Made by a program: the position numbers and the translations under genes | Shown here: one piece after another, positions 19,262-30,635 of the stretch | Position numbering within the stretch: position 1 is the stretch's first letter | Layout: each line of letters starts with the position of its first letter | Assembly: GCA_000023405.1 (NCBI GenBank) | Contig: CP001643.1 | Span: 3,162,001-3,226,000 of the forward strand | Source of the DNA: Brachybacterium faecium DSM 4810 | GTDB taxonomy: Bacteria > Actinomycetota > Actinomycetes > Actinomycetales > Dermabacteraceae | DNA length: 64,000 nucleotides | Direction of reading: 5' to 3' | Notes under the pieces: model-generated | What the model was told of the DNA's origin: nothing | The model's input: the letters and a program-made list of their open reading frames with translations, nothing else | The model's database searches: none

Positions 19262-21880
19262 TCAGCCGCCCGGCAGGTGCGTGCGCTCCTCGTGCCGGCC
19301 CGGGCCGGCGGTGAAGGCCTCGCGGCCGGGCAGGTCCACCTCGGCGGTGGTCCCGGCGGGGATCGTGAAACGCACCGTGAGCTCCTCGCCGTCCAGCTCC
19401 CAGTCGACCTCGGCGGTGCCGTAGCGCGTGAGGTGGCGGGCGGCCGCACTGGTCAGTCCGCCGCCGGGGCGGGGAGCGATGCGGATCCGCCGGTAGCCGG
19501 GCTCCGCCGGGGCGAGGCCGGCGACCACGCGATGCAGCCAGTCGGCCACGGAGCCGAGCGCGTAGTGGTTGAAGGAGGTCATGTCTCCGGGGTTCACGGT
19601 GCCGTCGGGCAGCATGCTGTCCCAGCGCTCCCAGATGGTGGTCGCGCCGAGATCGATCGTCGAGAGCCAGGAGGGCGAGGTGCGCGACAGCAGCAGCGCG
19701 TACGCCGCCTCCAGCTGCCCGGTGCGGGACAGCGCCTCGGTGATCACGGGGGTGCCGGCGAATCCGGTGCCGATCGTGTCGCCGCCCTCACGCACGAGCT
19801 GAGCCAGGCGCCGCCCCGCGCGGGCCTCGGCCTCCGCATCGGGCAGGAGGTCGAAGACGATCGCGAGGGAGTGCGCGGTCTGCGTGTCGTGCAGCGGATC
19901 CGACGAGGTGCCGCCGACGCCCTGCGCCAGGTACCGGCCCCGGTACGCCTCGCGGATCTCGGCGGCGAGGGCGCCGTACTCCGTCGCCTCCTGGTCGCGA
20001 CCCAGGATCTGCGCGGTGCGGGCGAGCACCTCCGCGGAGCGGGCGAAGTAGGCGGTGGCCACCAGGTGGGGGTCGGTGCGGGCCTCGAGCGGGTTCTCCG
20101 GCGGGGCCGACGGGTCCAGCCAGTCCCCCAGCTGCAGCCCCTCGTCCCACAGGCGCGTCGGCCCGGCCGCGGCCGCGACCTTGTCCACCCAGGCCTTCGC
20201 CCCCGCATACTGGCGGGCGAGCAGCCCGGCGTCGGCCGAATCCTCGAACAGCGCCCAGGGCGTGAGGGTCGCGGCATCGCCCCAGCCGGCGATGTCCTGA
20301 TCCTCCCGCCAGAACCGGCCGCCGGGGATCCAGGGCGCGTACACCGGGGCGGTGCCGCCCAGCCGCGCCTGCTCCGAGCTCAGGGTGCGCAGCCAGTCGG
20401 CGAGGAAGCCGTGCACGTCGTAGAGGAATCCGGCGGTGGGGGTGAACACCTGGATGTCGCCGGTCCAGGCCAGGCGCTCATCGCGCTGCGGGCAGTCGGT
20501 GGGGATGTCCACGAAGTTCGAGCGCAGGCTCCACACCACGTTCTCGTGGAGCCGGTCCAGCAGCGGGTCGCTCGAGCGGAACCAGCCGGTGCGCTGCATG
20601 TCGCTGTGCAGGACGCGGGAGACCACGGAGCCCTCGGCGAGCTCGCCGGGCCAGCCGCTGACCTCCGCGAAGCGGTACCCGTGGATGGTGAAGCGCGGCT
20701 CCCACCGCATCGCCTCGCCGGTGCTGAGCAGCTCATCGGTCGCGGCGGCGTCCCGCAGGGTGCGGGTGTACAGCTCGCCGTCCTGGAGCACCTCGGCGTG
20801 CCGCACCCGGATCTCGTGGCCGGGCTCGGCGGCCGGGACCTGCAGGCGGAGGCGGCCGGAGTGGTTCTGGCCGAAGTCCAGCAGGTAGGTCCCCTCCCGC
20901 AGCCGGGTCACCTCGACGGGGGCGAGCTCCTCGGTGCAGCGCACGGGCGGACCGTCGGGCGCGGAGAGCACCGCACGATCCAGCTCGTGGATCTCGACGC
21001 CGTGCCAGTCGGCGTCGTCGAAGCCGGGCTCCGACCAGCCGGCGGGGTGCAGGCGGGCGTCGTAGGTCTCGCCGTCGTAGAGGCTCGCGCGGGTGAGCGG
21101 CCCCGGGGCGCTGCGCCACTGCGGGCCGGTGGTGATCACCTCGGTGCCCGCCTCCGTGGTGACCTCGAGCTGGGCGAACAGACCCACGTGCTCGCCGTAG
21201 ATGTTCCAGGTGCCGCCCTCGAAGCCGAAGCGGCCGCGGAACCAGCCGTCGGCCAGCCAGGCGCCGATCGCGTTGCGGCCCGGTCGCAGCTGCGCGGTCA
21301 CGTCGAAGGTGTGGACCCGCAGCCGCTCGTGGTACGGGGTCCAGCCCGGCAGCAGCTCCTCGCGCCCCACCCGGTCGCCGTTGAGCTCGACCTCGGCCAG
21401 GCCGTGCGCGGTGACCCGCAGGCGAGCCTGCTGCACGGGCAACGGGGGCAGCTCGAACTCGTGGCGCAGCAGCGGCGCCCGACGGTGCAGGCCGACGCCC
21501 TCCGCATAGCCGGGGCCCACCATCTGCGCCTGCCAGTCCTCGAGATCCGGGCCGCGCTCGGCGACCACCGGCTCGCTCCACCCGCTCCACGCGCCCTCCG
21601 CGTCACGCACCCGCACCGCGAGCACGGCCCGTTCGCGCGAGCCCAGCGGACGGGCCGGCCAGGGCACCAGGACCTGCTCGGCGCTGTCCACGCGGCGGGA
21701 GTCCTGCTCGCGGGCCTGCCCGTCGGCCGCCTCGAGGGTCCAGGAGATCTCGTACGCCTCCTGCTGGAATCCCGCCGGCGCGTCCTCCAGGTGCCAGGAG
21801 AGGCGCGGGGCGGTCTCGTCGATGCCCAGGGCGGGCTGCTCGTGGTGCTCGATGCGGACGTGCGGGGCGGGGACGGTCAT
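19262..21880 (-). CDS. Alpha-L-rhamnosidase (GH78)
   Basis: 872 residues from ATG 21880, which has GAGGAG upstream; the frame extends four codons further. 'APRLSWHLEDAPAGFQQEAY' is the N-terminal Bac_rhamnosid_N block, 'PGWTPYHERLRVHTFDVTAQ' the beta-sandwich, and 'PTDCPQRDERLAWTGDIQVF' the catalytic (alpha/alpha)6 domain with the acidic residues that bind rhamnose and act as general acid. No signal peptide, so it should act inside the cell on rhamnosides imported by the MFS transporter encoded just upstream in the same operon. It releases L-rhamnose from plant flavonoid glycosides or polysaccharide fragments. Confidence 0.95.
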   Translation of the reverse strand: MTVPAPHVRIEHHEQPALGIDETAPRLSWHLEDAPAGFQQEAYEISWTLEAADGQAREQDSRRVDSAEQVLVPWPARPLGSRERAVLAVRVRDAEGAWSGWSEPVVAERGPDLEDWQAQMVGPGYAEGVGLHRRAPLLRHEFELPPLPVQQARLRVTAHGLAEVELNGDRVGREELLPGWTPYHERLRVHTFDVTAQLRPGRNAIGAWLADGWFRGRFGFEGGTWNIYGEHVGLFAQLEVTTEAGTEVITTGPQWRSAPGPLTRASLYDGETYDARLHPAGWSEPGFDDADWHGVEIHELDRAVLSAPDGPPVRCTEELAPVEVTRLREGTYLLDFGQNHSGRLRLQVPAAEPGHEIRVRHAEVLQDGELYTRTLRDAAATDELLSTGEAMRWEPRFTIHGYRFAEVSGWPGELAEGSVVSRVLHSDMQRTGWFRSSDPLLDRLHENVVWSLRSNFVDIPTDCPQRDERLAWTGDIQVFTPTAGFLYDVHGFLADWLRTLSSEQARLGGTAPVYAPWIPGGRFWREDQDIAGWGDAATLTPWALFEDSADAGLLARQYAGAKAWVDKVAAAAGPTRLWDEGLQLGDWLDPSAPPENPLEARTDPHLVATAYFARSAEVLARTAQILGRDQEATEYGALAAEIREAYRGRYLAQGVGGTSSDPLHDTQTAHSLAIVFDLLPDAEAEARAGRRLAQLVREGGDTIGTGFAGTPVITEALSRTGQLEAAYALLLSRTSPSWLSTIDLGATTIWERWDSMLPDGTVNPGDMTSFNHYALGSVADWLHRVVAGLAPAEPGYRRIRIAPRPGGGLTSAAARHLTRYGTAEVDWELDGEELTVRFTIPAGTTAEVDLPGREAFTAGPGRHEERTHLPGG

Positions 21881-22049
21881 GGGTCTCCTCACGGGTCGAG
21901 AGCGGGGTCGGGCGTGGCGTGCGGTGCGGGTCGGGCGTGGCGCGCGGGTCGGGGTCGGGCGGGGCGTGCGGTGCGGGGCGGGCGGGGTGTGCGGGTCGGG
22001 GTCGGGCCTGCGGGCGGCCGACGGGTCAGGAGGCCGGGTCGGCCGACGG

Positions 22050-23447
22050 TCAAGGGGTCGGCGAGGTCTCCGCGCTCGGCGTCTCCGCGCTCGGCGTCTC
22101 CGTGCTCAGGGGTGCCGTGCTCTGCGCGGCGGCGAGATCCGCGGCGTCGCGCGCCTCGTCCTCCTCGTCGGCCACGCGGGGGAAGCGGCGGATCCACAGC
22201 AGACCCACCAGGGCGGCGCTGGCGATGCACGCGGCGACGAACCAGAACAGCAGGTTCGGGCTGGCGCGCAGCAGCATCGGGGTCCACAGCGCGACGACTG
22301 CCGCGACCACGCGGGTCACCGCGATCATGGCGCCCTGCGCGGTGCTGCGGTACAGGGTCGGGATCAGCTCCTGCGCCCAGATCTTGAACATCGGCTCGCC
22401 CGCGACGGCACCGCCGATGGAGCCCAGCACGCCCATCGCGACGAGCGTCCACACCTCCACGCCCAGCAGCGCCGGCATCACGTACGCGGCCACGTGGATC
22501 ACGGCCATCGCCGCGAACCAGCGCATCCGGTGCGGGCCGTCGACGATCTTCATCAGCAGGAAGGTGGCGCCGAAGGAGATGCCGAAGGTGATCAGCGAGA
22601 CGGCGGAGGAGACGCGCACCGTCGAGCCCGCGATCTCCGTGTACATGAAGGCGGAGAACTGCCCGCCGGTGTTCGCGCCCACGTTCACCAGGGCGTAGAA
22701 CAGCGCGACCGCGAGGGTGGGGGCGAGGAACGGGCCGGTCAGCAGCTTCTTGAGGGTGCCGAGGTCGACGCTGTCGGTGGCCTCGTCGGCGCCCCCATCG
22801 GCCCCGTCCGCCCCAGCAGTGCGCCCGGAGCCCGGCGCGGCGGTGTGCAGCGCGGTCCAGCGGTGGGACTCCGGCATGCCGGCGCGCACGATCATCGTGA
22901 GCACCGCGAGGATCACCAGGTGGAGGAACATGATGCGGCCGCCCGCCTGGCCCCACTCCCCCACCACGACGCCCAGCGCCTGCGACACGATGATGCCCAG
23001 CAGCCACAGGATGTGCGAGAAGGAGACCAGCTTGCCGCGCTTCCCGGGCGGGGCCTCCTCCGCGATCATCGACAGCGAGACGGGAAGATCCGCGCCGACG
23101 GCGAAGCCCAGCAGGATCACGCCGACGTACAGCGCGAGGGGCCCGGTCGCCGCCGCCATCACGATCGCGCCGACGGTGTACAGCGCCATCGTGGCGAGGA
23201 AGACGCGCCTGCGGCCGTAGAGGTCGCCCAGCCGGCCGCCGATCAGCGCGCCGACCGCGATCATGAAGGTGAGGATCGCGGAGTACTGGCCGAACTGCGC
23301 ATCGGAGATCCCGAGCGGCCCGACATACAGCGCGAGCGCGGTCCCGGTGCTGATGATGGCTGCGGCATCCAGGTAGGACGCCATCCCGGCCGCGGTGGTG
23401 CGGAACCACACCGTGCCGGGGATCCTGTCAGTCGTTGAGGTCTCCAT
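22050..23447 (-). CDS. MFS sugar/organic-solute transporter of the rhamnoside operon
   Basis: 465 residues from ATG 23447 with about 12 membrane segments. 'GGRLGDLYGRRRVFLAT' is the MFS loop 2-3 motif (G-x3-D-x2-G-R-R/K), and 'PVSLSMIAEEAPPGKRGKLV' the P-E-S-P-R-like motif after helix 6, both of the sugar-porter/metabolite:H+ symporter type. A hydrophilic Gly/Ala loop sits mid-protein. First gene of an operon with the GH78 rhamnosidase about 170 bases downstream; both are probably controlled by LacI operators at the transcription start. Likely imports rhamnosides or rhamnose (inference from context). The frame runs 39 codons further upstream, into the operators, which argues against a longer start. 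Confidence 0.9.
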   Translation of the reverse strand: METSTTDRIPGTVWFRTTAAGMASYLDAAAIISTGTALALYVGPLGISDAQFGQYSAILTFMIAVGALIGGRLGDLYGRRRVFLATMALYTVGAIVMAAATGPLALYVGVILLGFAVGADLPVSLSMIAEEAPPGKRGKLVSFSHILWLLGIIVSQALGVVVGEWGQAGGRIMFLHLVILAVLTMIVRAGMPESHRWTALHTAAPGSGRTAGADGADGGADEATDSVDLGTLKKLLTGPFLAPTLAVALFYALVNVGANTGGQFSAFMYTEIAGSTVRVSSAVSLITFGISFGATFLLMKIVDGPHRMRWFAAMAVIHVAAYVMPALLGVEVWTLVAMGVLGSIGGAVAGEPMFKIWAQELIPTLYRSTAQGAMIAVTRVVAAVVALWTPMLLRASPNLLFWFVAACIASAALVGLLWIRRFPRVADEEDEARDAADLAAAQSTAPLSTETPSAETPSAETSPTP

Positions 23448-23550
23448 CGAACCTTCGTCTTCCTCGCCGCGAGGCGGCCCGCCTCCGTGGGGGCCGATCG
23501 CGACTGCTCGTGCTCCGTCATGGCTGCTCGCGCTCCGCAGCGTCACTGAG

Positions 23551-23580
23551 TTGAAGCGCTTCAATATTGATTCGTTTCAA
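23551..23580 (-). promoter_or_regulatory. Tandem LacI-type operators (rhamnoside operon)
   Basis: TTGAAGCGCTTCAA (23551-23564) is a perfect 14-base palindrome; TTGATTCGTTTCAA (23567-23580) is a second, imperfect copy centred 16 bases away. Both match a TTGAA-N-CG-N-TTCAA LacI-family pattern with the central CpG. They cover +1 to about +30 of the promoter at 23581-23609, where a bound repressor would block initiation. Confidence 0.8.
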
Positions 23581-23609
23581 AGCATCGCACCGGGCTCAGG
23601 ACGTGTCAA
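23581..23609 (-). promoter_or_regulatory. Sigma-70-type promoter of MFS-rhamnosidase operon
   Basis: On the minus strand a consensus -35 TTGACA (23604-23609) is followed after 17 bases by GATGCT (23581-23586) as -10. Transcription would begin inside the adjacent operator pair, leaving a leader of about 125 bases before ATG 23447. Confidence 0.65.
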
Positions 23610-23828
23610 GACGCAGCGCGGCGCGGGCATCCCACGGGTGCGCCACCGCACCTCGCGGAAGCTCGGCGTGCCCCACCCGGAACCGGTTCAGCGCGCCGAC
23701 CGGGCACGTCCAGTGGCCTTGCCGAGCCTCTCCGCAGCACCTCCGCGAGGCTCTCCAGAGCGCCTCCGCGAGCCTCTCCGGAGCGTCATCGCGAGGGCAC
23801 CCCCGGCCCTGGATAGGCGGGCTTTCGT

Positions 23829-24107
23829 GGCAGTTGTGCGCTGTGCACCGGTGCTCGGCCCCTGCACCGGTGCTGAGCGCACAATTGCCACGCCCCCGCC
23901 AGGTCCGGTCCAGGGGGACGCACTCCAGCCAAGCCGGGGACGAGCGCGTGCACGTACACGTACACGTGCGCGTGAGCGAGCAGGGTGCTCGGTGGCGCCG
24001 CCCTTGACCGCCCGGGGAGAGCAGGCCGGCGGTCCCCACCGCCTCATGGCAACTGTGCGCTGTGCACCGGTGTTCGGCCCTTGCACCGGTGCACAGCGCA
24101 CAACTGC
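23829..24107. repeat. Composite palindromic element, copy 2
   Basis: Same architecture as 17572-17825: hairpin A (23829-23889), spacer, hairpin B (24048-24107), arms about 25 bases, 11-base loops. Spacer is longer here owing to an inserted GTGCACGTACACGTACACGT-like stretch (23947-23975). It sits between the 3' end of nadE and the rhamnoside promoter. In hairpin B the outer arm reads GGCAACTGTGCGC instead of GGCAGTTGTGCGC. Confidence 0.85.
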
Positions 24108-24214
24108 TGAGCTCCGACGGCGATGTGGGGTGCGGGGGCGGGGCGCCCCGCGCCGGCGGAGGCCGGGCGGCATCAGCCCCCGGGCTCTTCGCGTTAGCCC
24201 CCGGGCTCCTCGCG

Positions 24215-26755
<2,541 letters not shown>

Positions 26756-26962
26756 GGGCTCGAGCGTAATCGAGCCGCGGGCCGCGGCAGCGCGGAAGGG
26801 CCGACCGGTCGGCCGACGGCGGGCACCTCGGCCGACGCCGGGTTCTTCGCCCGACGGCGGGCTCCTCGCCCGGCGGGTCGGTGCGACGCGCACGCGTCGG
26901 CGCGCCCTCCTATATCTTTGGGCGGTGACTTCCCGGACGGCTCGGCGCGTGGAGGGGACGGC

Positions 26963-27826
26963 GTGAACTCTCGCAGACCTCTGCTGGGCTGGCTGCTCGT
27001 CGGCCCCAGCCTGATCGGCGTCGCCGCCTTCATGATCCTGCCCGTGGTGCTGGCCTTCGTGGTCTCCCTGTTCCGCTGGGACCTGCTGGGCACGCGGCGG
27101 TTCATCGGCCTGGAGAACTACCAGACGCTGATCACCGGCGGCGCGCTCGGCAACTCGCTGCTGGTCACCGGGATCTTCACCCTCATCTCGGTGCCGGTCT
27201 CGCTCGCGATCGGGCTGCTGCTGGCCACCCAGCTGGTGCGCACCCTGCCGGGCTCGGCGATCGTGCGGGTGCTGGTGGTGATCCCGTGGGTGTGCGCCCC
27301 GCTCGCCCTCGGCGTGGTGTGGAAGTGGATCTTCCAGCCGTCGGTGGGGGCGCTGAACCAGATCCTGGGCGTGCGCATCGAATGGCTGACCGATCCGAGC
27401 CTCGCCCTGCCGGCGGTGGCGTTCGTGGCGATCTGGCAGAACGTCGGCTACATCTCGCTGTTCTTCCAGGCCGGGCTCACCCGCATCCCGGATTCGATCT
27501 ACGAGGCCGCCCGGATCGACGGGGCCGCGCCCTGGCAGTCGATGCTGTACATGACGATCCCGCTGCTGCGCCCCACCACGTTCTTCCTCGCCGTCACCCA
27601 GGTGGTGGCGAGCTTCCAGGTGTTCGACATGGTCTTCGCCCTCACCGGCGGCGGGCCGCAGCACCGCACCGAGGTCATCGCCTCGCTGATCTACAACGAG
27701 GCCTTCGTGGCCAGCCGCCTGGGCCGCGCGAGCGCCGTCGCGGTGATCCTGTTCCTCCTGCTGGTGGTGATCACGCTGATCCAGCAGCGCTGGTTCTCCA
27801 AGCGCATCACCTACGACATGAGCTGA
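26963..27826 (+). CDS. Carbohydrate ABC transporter permease (MalF/UgpA type)
   Basis: 287 residues from GTG 26963 with GGAGGGG eight bases upstream. Six membrane helices; the cytoplasmic EAA loop reads 'YEAARIDGAAPWQSMLYMTI', which contacts the ATPase. Shares an operon with a second permease 15 bases downstream and with the solute-binding lipoprotein. No ATP-binding subunit is encoded here, so a shared MsmK/UgpC-type ATPase elsewhere is expected, as in many actinobacterial CUT1 importers. Substrate unknown, probably an oligosaccharide. Confidence 0.94.
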   Translation: MNSRRPLLGWLLVGPSLIGVAAFMILPVVLAFVVSLFRWDLLGTRRFIGLENYQTLITGGALGNSLLVTGIFTLISVPVSLAIGLLLATQLVRTLPGSAIVRVLVVIPWVCAPLALGVVWKWIFQPSVGALNQILGVRIEWLTDPSLALPAVAFVAIWQNVGYISLFFQAGLTRIPDSIYEAARIDGAAPWQSMLYMTIPLLRPTTFFLAVTQVVASFQVFDMVFALTGGGPQHRTEVIASLIYNEAFVASRLGRASAVAVILFLLLVVITLIQQRWFSKRITYDMS

Positions 27827-27841
27827 GAGGAGGCCGACGAG

Positions 27842-28750
27842 ATGACCCTGCAGGACCGCACCCCGGTCGCCGCGCCCGCCCCCGGCCGACGGCGCCCGCT
27901 GACCAGCTCGCTGCTGGCCCGGCGCGTGATGGGCCACGCCGCGACCTACCTGGTGCTCGTGGCCGCGGCGGTGCTGACGCTCGGCCCGTTCCTGTTCTCG
28001 GTGATGACGGCGCTGACCTCCACCCAGCAGTTCGCGCAGCAGGGGCCGCTGTCGATGCCCGCCCCGGCCGTGCTCGACAACTTCGTGGCCCTGTTCGCCC
28101 CCTCCGCGGGGGCGGACGGCTTCATCACGCCCGTCGCGGTCACCGTGCAGATGGTCGCGGTGATCCTGGTGGGCCAGATGGTGTTCTCGGTGCTGGCCGC
28201 CTACGCCTTCGCCCAGCTGCGCTTCCCCGGCCGTGACCTGCTGTTCTGGGTGTACGTGGCGACGCTGATGGTGCCGCAGGTGGTGGTCGTGGTGCCGCTG
28301 TACCTGGTGCTCAGCGAGGCGGGGCTGCGCAACACCTTCTGGGCGCTGGTGATCCCGTTCGTGCTCGGCTCCCCGTACGCGATCTTCCTGCTGCGGGAGA
28401 ACTTCCGCGGCGTGCCCTCGGAGCTGATGGACGCCATGCGGATCGACGGCGCCGGCACCCTGCGCCTGCTGTGGCACCTGGTGGTGCCGCTGAACCGGCC
28501 GATCATCGTCACCCTGGTGCTGATCACCGTGGTCACCCACTGGAACAGCTTCATGTGGCCGATGGTGATCACCTCCGGCCCGGAGTGGCGGGTGATCACC
28601 GTGGCGACCTCCGCGCTGCAGTCGCAGTACAACAACAACTGGACCCTGGTGATGGCGGGGACCACCCTGGCGATGCTGCCGCTGGTGATCCTCATGGTGC
28701 TGTTCCAGAAGCAGATCACCCGCTCCGTGGGGGACGCGACGCTGCGGTGA
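27842..28750 (+). CDS. Carbohydrate ABC transporter permease (MalG/UgpE type)
   Basis: 302 residues, six membrane helices after a short cytoplasmic N-terminus. EAA loop 'SELMDAMRIDGAGTLRLLWH'. GAGGAGG precedes ATG 27842. Partner of the upstream MalF-type subunit; together they form the membrane channel of a CUT1-family importer. Confidence 0.94.
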   Translation: MTLQDRTPVAAPAPGRRRPLTSSLLARRVMGHAATYLVLVAAAVLTLGPFLFSVMTALTSTQQFAQQGPLSMPAPAVLDNFVALFAPSAGADGFITPVAVTVQMVAVILVGQMVFSVLAAYAFAQLRFPGRDLLFWVYVATLMVPQVVVVVPLYLVLSEAGLRNTFWALVIPFVLGSPYAIFLLRENFRGVPSELMDAMRIDGAGTLRLLWHLVVPLNRPIIVTLVLITVVTHWNSFMWPMVITSGPEWRVITVATSALQSQYNNNWTLVMAGTTLAMLPLVILMVLFQKQITRSVGDATLR

Positions 28751-28800
28751 GGGTCGGCGGGCCGCGGTCGGCAGTCGGTACGCCACGGGCCGCGGGGCGG

Positions 28801-28869
28801 CGGGCACCCGACGGCGAGCGTCCGACAGCGGGCACCCGACAGCGAGCGTCCGACGGCGGGCATCCGACG
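28801..28869. repeat. 28-bp direct repeat, 2.4 copies
   Basis: Units 28801-28828 and 28829-28856 differ at two bases; a partial third unit follows (28857-28869). Core CGGGCACCCGACGGCGAGCG. Lies between the second permease and the solute-binding protein gene. Too few units and no spacers, so not a CRISPR array. Confidence 0.7.
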
Positions 28870-28913
28870 ACCGTCGGGATCAGCGCCGGGGCCATCTGCG
28901 GACACATGGCCCA

Positions 28914-28940
28914 CCTTTCCCGGCCGAAAGGACGGATAAT
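28914..28940 (+). promoter_or_regulatory. Candidate promoter/operator for solute-binding protein gene
   Basis: CCTTTCCCGGCCGAAAGG (28914-28931) has inverted arms CCTTTC/GAAAGG around a GC-rich centre, and GATAAT (28935-28940) follows as a -10 box, about 34 bases before the start codon. This would let the binding protein be expressed separately from, and more strongly than, the permeases. -35 match is poor. Confidence 0.4.
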
Positions 28941-28973
28941 GGGAGCACTCGCCTGCTCCGGAAGGACATTCCC

Positions 28974-30335
28974 ATGCTGAACCGTCGCACTCTCCTCTCC
29001 TCCTTCGCCGCCGCCGGGCTGCTCGGCACGGCGGCGGCATGCTCCCCCGCCGGCGACGGCGGTGGTGACACCGGCGGCGGGGGCAGCGATGCGGGCGGCA
29101 GCACCGGCGGAGACAAGGGCACGCTCACCTTCCGCCTGTGGGACCAGAACGCGGTGCCCGCCTATGAGGAGTCCTTCGAGGCGTTCACCGCGCAGAGCGG
29201 CTGGAACGTGAAGATCGACGTGGTCTCCTGGGACGACTACTGGACCCGCCTGCCGCTGGACATCGCCAGCGGTGACGCGGCGGACGTGTACTGGGTGAAC
29301 TCCGCGAACTTCATCCAGCTCAAGGATTCCGACGCCCTGCTGGACATCAACGAGGTGATCCCCGACGGCGCCTCCCAGTGGGAGCAGTCCGTGGTGGAGC
29401 TGTACACGCGCGACGGCGGGCTCTGGGGTGTGCCGCAGATCTGGGATTCGATCGCGGTGTTCTACAACAAGGAGCTGGTCGAGGAGGCGGGCGTGGACCC
29501 GTCGGACCTCGCCTTCGATCCCACCGCCGAGAGCGACTCGCTGCGCGAGGCGGGCCGTGCGCTGACGGTCGACGGGGCCGGCCTGCATCCGGAGGAGGAC
29601 GGCTTCGACCCGGATTCCCGCAGCCAGTTCGGCTTCAACTCGCAGGCGGATCGCCAGGCGATCATCGGCCCGCTGCTGGCCTCCAACGGCGCGCAGTGGC
29701 AGGACGAGGACGAGTACACCTTCGCCTCCCCCGAGGGCATCGAGGCGTTCCAGTACATGGCCGACCTCGTCAACGCCGAGCACATCGCCCCCAGCGCCGC
29801 CGACACCAACGAGAACGGCGACTTCACCCGAGACCTGTTCACGCAGGGCAAGCTCGGCCTGTTCCAGTCCGGCCCCTACAACCTGCTGCCCATCTCCGAG
29901 GGCGTCGAGGATTCCTTCGAGTGGGCGCTGGCGGCACCGGTCGCCGGCCCGGACGGCGCGAAGTCTCTGGTGCACGGCGTGGTCGCGGTCGGCAACGCCA
30001 ACGCCGACGACGAGCAGCAGGACGGGATCACCGAGCTGCTGACCTGGCTGGGCTCGAAGGAGGGGCAGCTGCCGCTGGCCGAGAAGGGCGTCTCCTTCCC
30101 CGCCCATGTGGAGGCGCAGGAGGCGTTCCTCGGCTTCTGGGAGGACAAGGGCATGGACGTGAGCGTCTTCGTCGACGCGGCGAAGAACGCCGCCGAGGCG
30201 GATACGGGCGCCCGTGCGAACGCCGGCCTCACCGCGGCGATGCCGATCTTCCAGGAGGTCTTCATCGGCCGCCTCACCGCCGAGGAGGGCATCCCACAGG
30301 CACAGGAGGAGGGCAACGCCGCGATGGCCGAGTGA
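28974..30335 (+). CDS. ABC sugar-binding lipoprotein (extracellular solute-binding family 1)
   Basis: 453 residues. N-terminus has Arg residues, a hydrophobic stretch 'LLSSFAAAGLLGTAAAC' and a Cys lipobox, so it is a membrane-anchored lipoprotein; a Gly/Asp/Ser linker follows. The mature part has SBP_bac_1 features ('TLTFRLWDQNAVPAYEESFE', 'ASGDAADVYWVNSANF', 'GLWGVPQIWDSIAVFYNKEL'). GGAAGGA lies eight bases before the ATG. Captures the sugar for the two permeases upstream. Its own promoter is suggested by the 220-base gap. Substrate not predictable. Confidence 0.94.
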   Translation: MLNRRTLLSSFAAAGLLGTAAACSPAGDGGGDTGGGGSDAGGSTGGDKGTLTFRLWDQNAVPAYEESFEAFTAQSGWNVKIDVVSWDDYWTRLPLDIASGDAADVYWVNSANFIQLKDSDALLDINEVIPDGASQWEQSVVELYTRDGGLWGVPQIWDSIAVFYNKELVEEAGVDPSDLAFDPTAESDSLREAGRALTVDGAGLHPEEDGFDPDSRSQFGFNSQADRQAIIGPLLASNGAQWQDEDEYTFASPEGIEAFQYMADLVNAEHIAPSAADTNENGDFTRDLFTQGKLGLFQSGPYNLLPISEGVEDSFEWALAAPVAGPDGAKSLVHGVVAVGNANADDEQQDGITELLTWLGSKEGQLPLAEKGVSFPAHVEAQEAFLGFWEDKGMDVSVFVDAAKNAAEADTGARANAGLTAAMPIFQEVFIGRLTAEEGIPQAQEEGNAAMAE

Positions 30336-30635
30336 CCCTGCGGCCGCCCCGGCTGCTCCAGCCTTCCGACTGCCCCCCGCGCACCGGCGCTCCCCGCCAC
30401 CCCGACCGCCCCGGCCGCTGCTGAACGAACTTCTTGTTCCCTGCGTGACCTCAACCCCTATAGCGGGTTGAGATCACGCCTACGACAAGAACTTCGTCGG
30501 CGCGGCTGTTCTGCCAGCCGTGCTGTGCCCTGCACAGGCCCGCCCGTTCCCCTTCATCACATCCCCACGATGTGTCCTCGCAACGCACCCGGGTGTCCCC
30601 TGTCGGTCCTGGTCAGCGCGTGTCACTCTGTGCAC
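30336..30635. other. Intergenic region between binding protein and ABC exporter
   Basis: About 300 bases without a supported gene. Contains the family-2 palindrome at 30425-30498, which could end transcription of the importer operon. The rest up to 30635 should include the exporter promoter; no clear hexamers seen. Confidence 0.5.
30425..30498. repeat. Family-2 intergenic palindrome, copy 1 (GAACTTCTTGT...)
   Basis: Left arm begins GAACTTCTTGT and runs through CTGCGTGACCTCAACCC; right arm begins GGGTTGAGATCACGC and ends GACAAGAACTTCGTCG, with a 6-base loop. Arms of about 34 bases pair imperfectly. Related copies lie at 35535-37046 (interrupted), 60016-60092 and 63745-63821. Located after the binding-protein gene; may act as a terminator, but there is no T run. 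Confidence 0.8.

Noticed and set aside
28801-28869. 28-base repeats as a CRISPR array
   Set aside because: Units abut directly with no spacers, and there are only 2.4 copies and no cas genes.
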